Assembly (NCBI GenBank): GCA_026003895.1
Contig: BPIC01000004.1
Span: 310,001-374,000 of the forward strand
Length of the DNA stretch: 64,000 nucleotides
Source of the DNA: Dehalococcoidia bacterium
GTDB lineage: Bacteria > Chloroflexota > Dehalococcoidia > SpSt-223
Direction: 5' to 3'
Shown: positions 8,963 through 18,808 of the stretch, piece after piece
Position numbering within the stretch: position 1 is the first letter of the stretch
Layout: every line of letters starts with the position of its first letter
The notes under the pieces: model-generated
What the model saw: only the letters and a program-made list of their open reading frames with translations
The model's database searches: none
What the model was told of the DNA's origin: nothing
Made by a program: the position numbers and the translations under genes

Positions 8963-8972
8963 TGGAGGAGTG

Positions 8973-9254
8973 ATGGAACTGGACGTTCGTGGGGAGATGT
9001 GTCCCTATCCGGCGATGAAAACGAAGGAGGCGCTGAAACGGTTCACGGGCGAGACGTTGGTGGTCCTGACCGACCACGCTCCGGCGCTCTCGACGGTGCC
9101 GTGGGAGGGCGCGAAGGCCGGCTTCGCGGCCGACATTGAAGCGACGGGCGCCGGCGAATGGAAGATCACCCTCGTGCGCCAGAACGGCGCGTTCGACGCG
9201 CGCCGAGCGATGGCTCAGATCGCCGATCGGCTGCGCGAGCTTGGACAGGAGTAA
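8973..9254 (+). CDS. TusA/SirA-family sulfur carrier protein
   Basis: 93 aa. The N-terminal MELDVRGEMCPYPAMKTKEAL contains the CPxP motif of TusA proteins, whose first Cys carries persulfide sulfur. Size and the two-layer fold pattern match the family. The start is the ATG at 8973, 4 bases after GGAGG; the GTG one codon earlier would be only 1 base from it. It sits between the permease and the rhodanese, so it probably accepts sulfur entering the cytoplasm. Confidence 0.92.
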   Translation: MELDVRGEMCPYPAMKTKEALKRFTGETLVVLTDHAPALSTVPWEGAKAGFAADIEATGAGEWKITLVRQNGAFDARRAMAQIADRLRELGQE

Positions 9255-9258
9255 CAGA

Positions 9259-10173
9259 GTGAAGGCGACATTTCTCTCCCTCGTGGTGGCGGCGGCGATT
9301 GTCGCTGGCTGTGCACCAGGGGCAACCTCTGGCGGCCCAAGTGTCGCGACCGCTGACCGCACGCGGTACGCCAACCCGGACCTGTTGATTGAGACCGATC
9401 AGCTTGCCGCCCGCCTCCAGCAGCCGGGAGTTCGCATTCTCGACCTGCGTGGCAAGGAAAAGTATCAGGCCGGGCACATTCCCGGCGCGGTCCTGTTCGA
9501 TACCAGCCTGCTGAAAGACCCGGTCGACAAGCTGTACGCGCCGTCCCCGGCGAATGTCGCCAAGATCATGGGCGAGCACGGCATCTCGAACGAGACACAG
9601 GTGATCGCCTATGACGATCAAGGCGGGCTGTGGGCGGCCCGGCTGTGGTGGGTCCTCGACTACTACGGCCACACCAAGGCGCAGATCGTCAATGGCGGCT
9701 GGAACAAGTGGACGAAGGAGAACCGGCCAACGGACACCAGCGTGCCGACGGTCACCCCCGCAACGTTTACGCCGAAGCTCAACGAAGGCGTCGTCTGCGC
9801 CCTCGACTACCTGCAGAGCGCGACGAGCCGCTCGGATGTCGTCATCGTCGACGCCCGGACCGCTGCCGAGTACAACGGGACGGATGTCCGCGCTGCACGC
9901 GGCGGGCATGTGCCGAATGCCGTCAACATCGACTGGCAGCGCAACGTGACGAACGACGATGTCAAGGTGTGGAAGCCGGCTGCGGAGCTCCGGCAGATGT
10001 ACGAATCGGCCGGCGTGACGCCGAACAAGGAAGTGATCACCTACTGCCAGACGGCGGTACGCGCCGCGCACACGCTCTTCACGCTGCGCTTGCTCGGCTA
10101 CAAAGATGTCCGGAACTACGACGGCTCTTGGGCCGAGTACGGCAACCGCACCGATACGCCGATCGCCCGCTAG
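9259..10173 (+). CDS. Lipoprotein thiosulfate sulfurtransferase (two-domain rhodanese)
   Basis: 304 aa from a GTG with AGGAG 7 bases upstream. A lipoprotein signal ends in IVAGC (Cys17), so the enzyme should sit on the outer face of the membrane. Two rhodanese domains follow: an inactive one (about 45-160, with ILDLRGKEKYQAGHIPGAV) and a catalytic one (about 175-300) with the active-site loop YCQTAVRA, where the Cys accepts sulfane sulfur from thiosulfate. With the upstream permease and TusA-like carrier it forms a short sulfur-acquisition operon, ended by a hairpin at 10191. Confidence 0.92.
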   Translation: MKATFLSLVVAAAIVAGCAPGATSGGPSVATADRTRYANPDLLIETDQLAARLQQPGVRILDLRGKEKYQAGHIPGAVLFDTSLLKDPVDKLYAPSPANVAKIMGEHGISNETQVIAYDDQGGLWAARLWWVLDYYGHTKAQIVNGGWNKWTKENRPTDTSVPTVTPATFTPKLNEGVVCALDYLQSATSRSDVVIVDARTAAEYNGTDVRAARGGHVPNAVNIDWQRNVTNDDVKVWKPAAELRQMYESAGVTPNKEVITYCQTAVRAAHTLFTLRLLGYKDVRNYDGSWAEYGNRTDTPIAR

Positions 10174-10190
10174 GCCAGCACCAACCCTCA

Positions 10191-10216
10191 GCCCCCTTTC
10201 CTCTCGGAGAGGGGGC
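10191..10216 (+). terminator. Terminator-like hairpin after the sulfur operon
   Basis: GCCCCCTTTC and GAGAGGGGGC form a 10-bp stem with one mismatch and a 6-base loop, 17 bases after the rhodanese stop. There is no clear T run. It resembles the hairpin at 57226-57249. Confidence 0.5.
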
Positions 10217-10404
10217 GTGATGCAGTGCTCGGGACGTTCCAAGCCGCTCGTTTTCGACGCCCCGCGGGAGGGCAAGGCGCGGGACCGGCGTTCTTCCAGA
10301 CCGTGATGGGGGCCAGAGTCGTCGCTCGATGGCACGCTGGCGCCTTGTCGGTGAGGACGCCAGCGGTTGTCGGCGCATTGCCTCACTGTTGGGCAGGCGG
10401 TCGC

Positions 10405-10410
10405 TATACT
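10405..10410 (+). promoter_or_regulatory. -10 box of a probably leaderless gene
   Basis: TATACT ends 7 bases before the ATG at 10418, so transcription would start at or next to the start codon. No Shine-Dalgarno sequence precedes that ATG. No good -35 box is visible at 16-18 bases. Confidence 0.4.
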
Positions 10411-10417
10411 GCCTGCC

Positions 10418-12172
10418 ATGACGACCGATTCTCCCAGCCTCGTCCTGTTCCAAGCGATTATCGAAGCCGATTCCCATGCCGCAATCGAGCGGATCACCGC
10501 TGTACTGGCCGCCACGAGACCACCGATCGTGGCGCTGCCCGCCTCCTGTCTTGGACGAGGGGTCGTCGAGCGAGCGCACGGTATCGCGCAGCTTGCGGAA
10601 GTTGCGCGCGGAACGGGCACGACGCTCGCCGGGTCGTTCCGGACGCCGCAGGGCGAAACCGCCTTTGTGGTCGCTGCTGATGGCCGGCTGCTTGCGTTGG
10701 GCGATGGCGCGACGCCCCGCGTCGTCCAGACGGCGGTTGGCCGCCTCGCTGTCCTGACCGTCGACCAACTGGAGGTGCCGGAAGCAGCGCGCGCCGCCGC
10801 GCTCGACGGAGCGGAGATCCTCGTCGCCCCGGTGGGCACGCGGCGGAGCCGGCGGGAGCGGGAGGCGATCCGGGCGGCGGCGGTGGCGCGGGCGGCGGAG
10901 AATGCGGTGGTGGTGGCGCTCGTCGATGGTGGCGGCTTCGGCGGCGCGGACGCGCCGCGCGATGGTGTGGGCGGGGTCACCGCTTGGATCGCGCCTGGTG
11001 GGAAGTTGGTCGACGAAATCGGCGGACCGGGCGAGGCGATCCTCCCCGTCGATCTTGATCTCGAGGCGCTGCGACGGCTGCGCCGATCGATCGCGAACCC
11101 CGTGCTGCAGCTGCGCCCGCCGCTCTATGCGCCGAGCTACCACCGGCTGGCTGCGCTGCCACCATCACCGACCGCCGATGCTCCGCCGCCGTTCGTCATC
11201 TGCTGCATGCAGGCGAATATCACGGTGATTGAAGACCCGGCGGAGAAAGAAGCGATCGTCCGCCAGAACCTCGCCCGTACTGCCGATCTGGTTCAGGAAG
11301 CAGTCGCGGGGGGCGCGAAGGTTGTCGTCTTCCCCGAATTTTGGCTGCAAGGGTTTGCCTGGGGACGGTCGATCCCAGAGTGGCGGGAGATCTGCTTCAC
11401 CATTCCGGGGCCGGAGACGGCCGTGCTTGGGTCGATCGCCGAGGAGTTCGGGGTCTATCTCGCTGGCGCGGCATTCGAAGTGGATCCCGCGTGGCCAGGC
11501 CGCTGGTTTACCACGGCCTTCCTCATCCGGCCGTCGGGCGACGTGGCGCTCCGGGCCCGCAAGCTGCACAGTTCGAACGTGCTCGGTCAGCTTCCGGATA
11601 GCTCGCCGGGGGATTTTCTCTCCGCCTACGGCACCGACGGACTGTTTCCGGTGGCGGAGACTCCGCTCGGTCGAATGGCGGTGACCGTTTCCTCCGATCT
11701 CTCGTGGCCAGAGATCGCCCGCGGTTTTCGCATTGCTGGCGCCGAGATCATCCTCCACGCGGGCGGGTCGCCGCACACGCCGCTCGCTGCTGCCGCCGAC
11801 CTCATTCGCCGGGCACGAGCGCGTGAGAACGGCGTCGTCATCGCGAGCGCGAATTACGGCCGCTTGCTCGGTAGCATCCATCCGGAGGATATGTCGCGCG
11901 GCTATTCGCAGATCGTCGATTGGACGGGTGAAGAGCTCGGTCGGATCGATGGTCAGGGTGAGGCGTACATCCGGGCAACCATCGACCTTGCGCCATTGCG
12001 CCGGGATCGCGCCGCGCGGTCGCTGAACCTCGCGCCATATGCCGGCCTGTGGGATGGCCGCGTGCTTTGTCCGGTCGATCGCTGGCTGGAGCGCCCGCTC
12101 GCCGACCCTGCCGAGGCCACGACGGTTCTTCCTGAGGTGATCGCTCGCTTGCAGGAGGCCGGGACGCTCTAG
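10418..12172 (+). CDS. Tandem carbon-nitrogen hydrolase homologue lacking the catalytic Cys
   Basis: 584 aa, about twice the usual nitrilase-superfamily length, with two CN-hydrolase-like halves (about 5-215 and 258-560). Known enzymes use a Glu-Lys-Cys triad. The second half keeps Glu307 (VVFPEFWLQGFA) and Lys382 (RARKLHSSN), but where GxxxCxD is expected it reads VTVSSDLSWPE, putting Ser425 in the Cys place. The first half shows only the scaffold (GRLAVLTVDQLEVPE) and no triad. It may be a Ser variant, a binding protein or an inactive paralogue. The start at 10418 is supported by the -10 box directly upstream; it may be translated leaderless. Confidence 0.85.
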   Translation: MTTDSPSLVLFQAIIEADSHAAIERITAVLAATRPPIVALPASCLGRGVVERAHGIAQLAEVARGTGTTLAGSFRTPQGETAFVVAADGRLLALGDGATPRVVQTAVGRLAVLTVDQLEVPEAARAAALDGAEILVAPVGTRRSRREREAIRAAAVARAAENAVVVALVDGGGFGGADAPRDGVGGVTAWIAPGGKLVDEIGGPGEAILPVDLDLEALRRLRRSIANPVLQLRPPLYAPSYHRLAALPPSPTADAPPPFVICCMQANITVIEDPAEKEAIVRQNLARTADLVQEAVAGGAKVVVFPEFWLQGFAWGRSIPEWREICFTIPGPETAVLGSIAEEFGVYLAGAAFEVDPAWPGRWFTTAFLIRPSGDVALRARKLHSSNVLGQLPDSSPGDFLSAYGTDGLFPVAETPLGRMAVTVSSDLSWPEIARGFRIAGAEIILHAGGSPHTPLAAAADLIRRARARENGVVIASANYGRLLGSIHPEDMSRGYSQIVDWTGEELGRIDGQGEAYIRATIDLAPLRRDRAARSLNLAPYAGLWDGRVLCPVDRWLERPLADPAEATTVLPEVIARLQEAGTL

Positions 12173-12210
12173 CGGCAGTCGCCTCGCGGCGTGCCGGCGC
12201 GGCGCTGGGT

Positions 12211-13917
12211 TCAGTACTCTGGGCCGGGCGGCAGCGGTTCGTCGTTGGTGAAGGCGCGCCAGAGCGCAAACGTTTCCGCCATCGTCTCCGGCGTTGCCGT
12301 GCCGCGGTGGATTCGCGAGGTCGTCTGCGGGGTCAGCCGGCGCGCTTCGGGCACGCAGGCGCGCAAGGGATCGATCTCGCTCGAGAGGTGGAGCATCGGG
12401 ACCGGGACAAGCGGGAGCCGGTCGCGCGTCGGGTAGGCGAAGGCGGCTCGGTAGGAGAGATGATAGGTGAGCCCGCCCTTGATGAATTCGACGAAGCCGG
12501 GGTGCATCGCCGCAGCGGGCGGTACGCTGCCCTCGGGCCGCAGCCCCTCGAGTGTTCGGTCGTACCACGGCCACCAGAGCTGCATATCGCGCCGGAAGTT
12601 CCACGCCCAAATCAGGTGGGTTCCTTCGCTCGTTGGAACGATCGGCGGCGCGTAGTTGGCGAGGCGGTCGGCGGTCTCCTCGGGCGTAAACAAGGTGATG
12701 CCGTCGAGCAGCAGATGCTTCGCCTGGTGGGGCCGCGCGATCCCCATTTCCATCGCGATGAGGGCGCCGGTGTGGGCGCCGTAGAGGTCGCACTCGCCGA
12801 CGCCGAGAACGTCGAGCGCCTCCCAGATGACACGGGCGAAGTCCCAGATCTCGGGTATGCCCGGCAAGGGGGCGGAGTCGCCATTTCCTGGCAGGTCGAA
12901 GGTGACCACCGGCCGTTCCTTCGCGAGCTCCGGCATCAAGCGCTCGTGGTAGGCGCTCGATCCCGGCATCGCGTGAAGGAGCACCAGCGGCCGACCGGGG
13001 CCACCGTCCACCCGGCGGAGCAGGAGCTGGCCAATCGAGGTGGTGACGTAGTCGCGCCGCGGCACGCCGGGTGGCGAGCTCGGAACAGGCGGTGGCGGCG
13101 CGTCCGGAAGCGGATCGCTGGCCAAGAACTCGAGGATGCGCTCGTGCGAGTCCTCGCCGGCCGGAGAAATTCGGATCGCGTCGGAGATCCCGGCAGCGCG
13201 CTCGATGTGACGGCTGAGCGTGTCGGTCGGCGCGGCGGTCACAAGCGTTGGGACCGCGAGCGCGGCAAGTGACTCGGCCGTGTTGTAGCGAAAGACCGCT
13301 TGGTAGCCTTTCCAATAATTCTCGCCGGCACGCAGGAAGTCCACCACGCCATGATGGAGCTGCTCTGGTGTTGGCAGCGGCTTGTGCAGGCGGTTTTCGG
13401 GGCGGCGCCGGTACCACGGGTTGAACATGGCCATGTCACGCCGCATGTTCCAGTAGCGGAGCAGGTGCTCGCCGTAATCCTGCGGTGCGAGCGAGGGCGT
13501 GTAGTGCTCGCGGTGGCTTGCCTTCTCTTCCTCGCTATAGATCGCCACGCCGTCAAGCACCAAACGCCGCACGCGCTGCCGATGCCGCACCGCGAAGTCG
13601 AGCGCGATCGTCGCGCCGGTATGCGTTCCGTAAAGGTCGACCACCGGCAGTCCGAGTGCGTCGAGCGTTTCGCCGAGCGCGTCCGCATAGTCGGCGATCG
13701 CGGGCCGCTCGACGACGAGTTCCTCGGATTCGCCGTAGCCCGGGGTATCAATGGCGATGCAGGTGTGCCCGCGAGCGAGTTGCCGCATCCGCGGGACGAG
13801 CTGCTGTGAGCTGCTGGGGGACGAATGGAGCATGACGAGTGGCGGCCCTTCCCCGGCGCGGCGATAGTGAACGCGGCGGCCGCTGGTGGTCAGGACGTAG
13901 TGGCGGACGATCGTCAT
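12211..13917 (-). CDS. Tandem alpha/beta-hydrolase-fold protein with GxHTG elbows
   Basis: 568 aa made of two alpha/beta-hydrolase domains (about 1-270 and 290-560) joined by a Pro-rich linker. Each has the HSSPSSS or HAMPGSS oxyanion-loop region and the strand-turn-helix around the nucleophile elbow, but the elbow reads GTHTG (His99) and GAHTG (His382) instead of GxSxG. The two halves resemble each other (WNMRRDM / WNFRRDM), so the gene arose by duplication and fusion. A related single-domain protein at 25563 has the same elbow. Substrate and activity are unknown. It runs convergent to the nitrilase homologue. Confidence 0.88.
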   Translation of the reverse strand: MTIVRHYVLTTSGRRVHYRRAGEGPPLVMLHSSPSSSQQLVPRMRQLARGHTCIAIDTPGYGESEELVVERPAIADYADALGETLDALGLPVVDLYGTHTGATIALDFAVRHRQRVRRLVLDGVAIYSEEEKASHREHYTPSLAPQDYGEHLLRYWNMRRDMAMFNPWYRRRPENRLHKPLPTPEQLHHGVVDFLRAGENYWKGYQAVFRYNTAESLAALAVPTLVTAAPTDTLSRHIERAAGISDAIRISPAGEDSHERILEFLASDPLPDAPPPPVPSSPPGVPRRDYVTTSIGQLLLRRVDGGPGRPLVLLHAMPGSSAYHERLMPELAKERPVVTFDLPGNGDSAPLPGIPEIWDFARVIWEALDVLGVGECDLYGAHTGALIAMEMGIARPHQAKHLLLDGITLFTPEETADRLANYAPPIVPTSEGTHLIWAWNFRRDMQLWWPWYDRTLEGLRPEGSVPPAAAMHPGFVEFIKGGLTYHLSYRAAFAYPTRDRLPLVPVPMLHLSSEIDPLRACVPEARRLTPQTTSRIHRGTATPETMAETFALWRAFTNDEPLPPGPEY

Positions 13918-14139
13918 GGCACGCTCCTCTCGCTGGTCGCGCCATCATAGCGCGATCGGCAGCCCTGCCGAACGACGGGGAACGAGGCTCCGGAGGAACG
14001 CACATGGGGCACGAAAGGTTGCCGAGATCCCGCCGGCGTCGAACGGCCTCGCTCCGCGGCTACCGATTGGCCTGCCTTGCCAAACACCTTGAGGAGCGCA
14101 CGATCGCTCCCGTTGCGCAGGTCCGGCAGGGCGCCGCCG

Positions 14140-15171
14140 TTAGAGGCCGTGGGTCTGCCGAACGCGGTCGATCAGGCCGCGGATATCGGGTGCGCCGCGT
14201 AAATCCGGCGGCGGGATCGGCTCGTCGGCTTCGTGAAGGCCGGCGAGCTCGGCGATCGTTGCGACCACGCCTGCGCCCAGTCCTTTCGGGTTGTAGCCGC
14301 CTTCGAGGGTGATGGCGAGGCGGCCCCCGCAGTGCTCCTCGGCGATCGCACGGCAGACGCGAACAAGGTGAGCGAAGCCTCCGATGGTCAGCCGCTCGTT
14401 CGCCAGCGGGTCGGCCCAATAGGCATCGTAGCCTGCCGAGACGAGCACAAGCTGCGGCTGGTAGCGACGCGCCAACGGGATGAGCACCTCGTCGAAGACG
14501 GCCCGATAGATGTCGTCGCCGCAGTTCGGCGGAAGCGGGACGTTCGCGGTCGTTCCGCGGCCCGCGCCCTCGCCGATCTCGTCGACCTGCCCGGTGCCCG
14601 GAAAGAGCGGCCATTGGTGGACGGAGAAGTAGAAGACGGCGGGGTCCTGGTAGAAGATGTCCTGGGTGCCGTTGCCGTGGTGGACGTCGAAGTCGATCAG
14701 CAGCGTCCGCTCGATGCCGAAGCGGTGGCGGGCGATGAGCGCGGCGATGGCGGCATTGTTGAACAAGCAGAAGCCCATGGCTCGGTCGGGCGTCGCGTGG
14801 TGGCCGGGCGGGCGGACAATTGCCAGCGCTGTCGGCTGCTCGCCGCGTAGCACAGCCTCGACTGCACGGCTCGCTGCGCCGGCGGCGTGGATTGCGACGT
14901 CGAAGGACGCGTCGGTGACAATGGTGTCGCCGTCCACCCAGGCGCCGCCGCGGTCGGCGATTTGGCGGATGCGGGCGACGTGCTGGGGCCGGTGAGCGAG
15001 CGTGAGCTCTTCGTCGGTGGCAGGGCGGTAGGCGAGCGGAACGAGCGCTCGGCGCGAATGGCTGCTGGCAATCGCCATGCGGATGGCGGCGAGGCGGCCA
15101 GCGTTCTCGGGATGCTGTCCCGTGTGGTGGCTGTCGAAAATGGGGTCGTCGACTATCCCAACGGTTTGCAT
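14140..15171 (-). CDS. Histone-deacetylase-family amidohydrolase
   Basis: 343 aa starting MQTVGIVDDPIFDSHHTGQH. Family landmarks: RPPGHHATPDRAMGFCLFNN (catalytic His pair), LLIDFDVHHGNGTQDIFY (zinc Asp and His), SVHQWPLFPGTG and LVSAGYDAYWADPL (second zinc Asp and the transition-state region). Bacterial members remove acetyl groups from polyamines, small molecules or lysines (AcuC/AphA type). The ATG at 15171 lies 1 base past the gmd stop, so the two are probably translated from one mRNA. The open frame before it is gmd read in another frame. Confidence 0.92.
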   Translation of the reverse strand: MQTVGIVDDPIFDSHHTGQHPENAGRLAAIRMAIASSHSRRALVPLAYRPATDEELTLAHRPQHVARIRQIADRGGAWVDGDTIVTDASFDVAIHAAGAASRAVEAVLRGEQPTALAIVRPPGHHATPDRAMGFCLFNNAAIAALIARHRFGIERTLLIDFDVHHGNGTQDIFYQDPAVFYFSVHQWPLFPGTGQVDEIGEGAGRGTTANVPLPPNCGDDIYRAVFDEVLIPLARRYQPQLVLVSAGYDAYWADPLANERLTIGGFAHLVRVCRAIAEEHCGGRLAITLEGGYNPKGLGAGVVATIAELAGLHEADEPIPPPDLRGAPDIRGLIDRVRQTHGL

Positions 15172-15172
15172 C

Positions 15173-16251
<1,079 letters not shown>

Positions 16252-16273
16252 TCACCGCTTGCCGGGAGGAGGG

Positions 16274-18751
16274 ATGAGCAGCGGACTGGCCGGTCTGCGC
16301 GTGATCGATCTGGCGAACCCGAGTGGCGTCTATGCTACCAAGCTGCTCGCGGACCTCGGCGCGGACGTCCTGAAAGTAGAGCCGCCCGCCGGCGACCCAG
16401 CGCGGCGTGCTGGGCCGTTTTTTCAAGATGTTCCGGGGCTGGGGCGCAGTCTCAGCTTCGCCTACGCGAACACCAGCAAGCGCAGCCTCGCGCTCGACCT
16501 CGCAACATCGAGCGGACGCGCTGCCTTTGTGCGGCTTGCACAGCAGGCCGACGTTATCGTTGAGACGGCACGTCCCGGGGAATTTGACGCCGCGGGCATC
16601 GGTTACGAGGCGATTGCCGCTATCAACCCCGCCGTCATCTGGGTGTCGGTGACGCCGTTCGGGCAGCGAGGGCCACGCGCCCACTGGAGAGCGAATGACC
16701 TCGTTGCGCTGGCTGCCGGCGGGCTGCTCTACCTGAACGGTTTTCCGGACCGTGCGCCGGTGCGCCCGCCTCTCGAACAGGCATATACCCTCGCCGGGTC
16801 GGCGGCCGCTGCCGGGGTGCTGTTCGCGCTTGCCGAGCGCAGCCGCTCCGGCCTTGGCCAGCACGTTGACGTCTCGATTCAGGCTGCCGTCGCCACCGCG
16901 CTGGAGAATGCGATTGGCTACTGGGATTTTCTCGGCGAGGTGCGCGGCCGTTTCGGCGACCGGATGTTCACCGGTCTCCAGATTCTCTACCGCTGCCGGG
17001 ATGGCTGGATCGCCGGCATGCCGGGCGGCCGCTGGAGCGAAATCGTGGCGTGGGCCGACGAGACGCGGCCCGGCGATAGCCGCTACCGCGCCGAGGAGAT
17101 GCAGTCGCGCGCCTACCGTGACGCCCATCCCGAGCTCGTCGCCGGGCTGATCGCCGACCTGCTGGCGGGGCAAACGCGCGACGAGGTCGCCCGCCGAGCG
17201 CTTCGCCACCGGCTCCCCCTTCAGGTGATCAACACCATCCCCGACCTGCTGCGCGATGAGCAACTCGCCTTTCGCGGCTACTGGCAGCCGGTTGCCCACG
17301 ACGACCTCGGCGCGATCGTCACCTACCCCGGTGCGCCGTTCCTCTCTTCGTCGGGAACGTGGTCGATCCGCCGCCGCGCCCCGCTGCTCGGCGAAGATAG
17401 CCGCGAGGCGCTGGCCGACTATGGATTTGCCGAAACCGAAATTGACGCGCTCGTCGCGGAGGGAACCGTCTACCAAGGCGCAAGGCCAGCGGAGGTTCCG
17501 GTTCACGGGCCGCGCGCCCCGTTCTCAAGGCCGGCGCGAGGCGGGTCCCGCCGGCTCCCGCTTGCCGGCGTGCGCGTGCTCGAATTCAGTTTGGCAGTCA
17601 CGGTTCCGTTCGTGGCGCGGTTGCTTGCCGAACACGGCGCCGAAGTAATCAAGATCGAATGGGGTGCCCGGCCGGACCCGCTGCGGCAGTTTCAACCTCG
17701 CCTTCCGGGCACGGATGACCCCAACGCCGGGGCGCTGTTCAACCTCGTCAATGCAAGCAAGCGCCATGTCACCCTCAACATGAACGAGCCGCGCGCCCGC
17801 GAGCTCGTCCGCGACCTCGTGCGCATCTCCGACGTCGTGGTCGATAACTTCGGCGTTGATCCGCTCGTGAAATGGGGGCTTGGGTATCAAGATCTTCGTG
17901 CCATCCGACCGGACATCATTTTGGCGCGCTCCTCGGTGTATGGCCGGTCGGGCCCCTTTGCTGGGGTGCCGGGCTTTGGGTATAGCATCGCCGCCGCTGC
18001 CGGCTGGAACACGCTGATGGGCTTCCCGGGCGACCCGCCGATCGGAATGGGTCCGGCGTTCCCAGATTACGCCTCGAATCTCTACCATCTGCTGGTTGCC
18101 ATCCTCGTCGCGCTCGAGCAGCGCCGCCGCACGGGTGCGGGCCAGTACGTGGACATGTCGCAGATCGAAAGCACCATCGCGTGGATCGGCCCGGCCGTCC
18201 TCGATTACACCGCCAATGGCCGCGTGCCACCGCCGCCCGGCAACCGCCATCCCGACTACGCGCCGCACGGTGTCTATCCGGTGCGGGGCCACGATCGCTG
18301 GATCGCTGTCGCCGTGGACCAAACAAGCTGGCCCGCCTTCCTTGCCGTTTCTGGTCTCGCGTTCGATGACCGGTTTGCCAGTCACGAGGGCCGCAAGGCG
18401 AACGAGGACACCCTTGACGCCATGGTTGCTGCGTGGACCGCTGATCAGGATGGCGAGGCGCTCGCGGAACGCCTCCAGGCCGCGGGGGTGGCGGCTTCGA
18501 TCGTCGCGACCGCCGAGGATTTGATCGAACGCGATCCACAGCTTGCCCATCGCGGCCATTTCGTCCGGCTCGACCACCCGATCACCGGCCGGAGAATCTG
18601 GGACCGCCACGCCTTCGTGCTCAGCGCAACGCCGGGAACGAACGGACGAGCGCCCCTGCTGGGAGAAGACAACGATTGGCTGCTGACCGAGCTGCTCGGC
18701 CTGAGCGACGATGAGGCCGCTGCGGCGTACGTGGAGGGGGCGATCGGCTGA
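16274..18751 (+). CDS. Tandem CaiB/BaiF family CoA-transferase (two domains fused)
   Basis: 825 aa, twice the normal class III CoA-transferase length. Domain 1 (about 1-400) starts LAGLRVIDLANPSGVYATKL and contains SGLGQHVDVS; domain 2 (about 415-825) starts LAGVRVLEFSLAVTVPFVAR and contains GAGQYVDMS. Both keep the ADVLKVEPP / AEVIKIEWG segment. The family moves CoA between carboxylic acids through an Asp-anhydride; two halves in one chain could act as an intramolecular heterodimer. I do not assign catalytic Asp residues with certainty. The ATG at 16274 follows GGGAGG by 4 bases. It is divergent from gmd. Confidence 0.88.
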   Translation: MSSGLAGLRVIDLANPSGVYATKLLADLGADVLKVEPPAGDPARRAGPFFQDVPGLGRSLSFAYANTSKRSLALDLATSSGRAAFVRLAQQADVIVETARPGEFDAAGIGYEAIAAINPAVIWVSVTPFGQRGPRAHWRANDLVALAAGGLLYLNGFPDRAPVRPPLEQAYTLAGSAAAAGVLFALAERSRSGLGQHVDVSIQAAVATALENAIGYWDFLGEVRGRFGDRMFTGLQILYRCRDGWIAGMPGGRWSEIVAWADETRPGDSRYRAEEMQSRAYRDAHPELVAGLIADLLAGQTRDEVARRALRHRLPLQVINTIPDLLRDEQLAFRGYWQPVAHDDLGAIVTYPGAPFLSSSGTWSIRRRAPLLGEDSREALADYGFAETEIDALVAEGTVYQGARPAEVPVHGPRAPFSRPARGGSRRLPLAGVRVLEFSLAVTVPFVARLLAEHGAEVIKIEWGARPDPLRQFQPRLPGTDDPNAGALFNLVNASKRHVTLNMNEPRARELVRDLVRISDVVVDNFGVDPLVKWGLGYQDLRAIRPDIILARSSVYGRSGPFAGVPGFGYSIAAAAGWNTLMGFPGDPPIGMGPAFPDYASNLYHLLVAILVALEQRRRTGAGQYVDMSQIESTIAWIGPAVLDYTANGRVPPPPGNRHPDYAPHGVYPVRGHDRWIAVAVDQTSWPAFLAVSGLAFDDRFASHEGRKANEDTLDAMVAAWTADQDGEALAERLQAAGVAASIVATAEDLIERDPQLAHRGHFVRLDHPITGRRIWDRHAFVLSATPGTNGRAPLLGEDNDWLLTELLGLSDDEAAAAYVEGAIG

Positions 18752-18782
18752 CGGTACCGCATCGGTGGTAATCCGTATCGTT

Positions 18783-18801
18783 GATGAGATCTGATATCAT
18801 C
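18783..18801. promoter_or_regulatory. Putative Zur operator 1 over the azt promoter
   Basis: GATGAGATCTGATATCATC is a 19-bp dyad with 16 of 18 paired positions matching. Its inner part, TGAGATC-T-GATATCA, has the 7-1-7 layout of Zur boxes. It overlaps TATCAT (18795-18800), a likely -10 box only 8 bases before the ATG at 18809, so bound repressor would block the promoter. The match to the dyad at 20375 supports a common regulator. Confidence 0.55.
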
Positions 18802-18808
18802 CGCCCCG

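Noticed and set aside
11165-13417. 750-aa minus-strand open frame
   Set aside because: It spans parts of the nitrilase and hydrolase genes in a wrong frame; no domain is recognisable.
14004-14312. Plus-strand frame starting MGHERLPRSRRRR with a good GGAGG
   Set aside because: Most of it is antisense to the HDAC-family gene and it is Arg-rich; the Shine-Dalgarno is probably chance.
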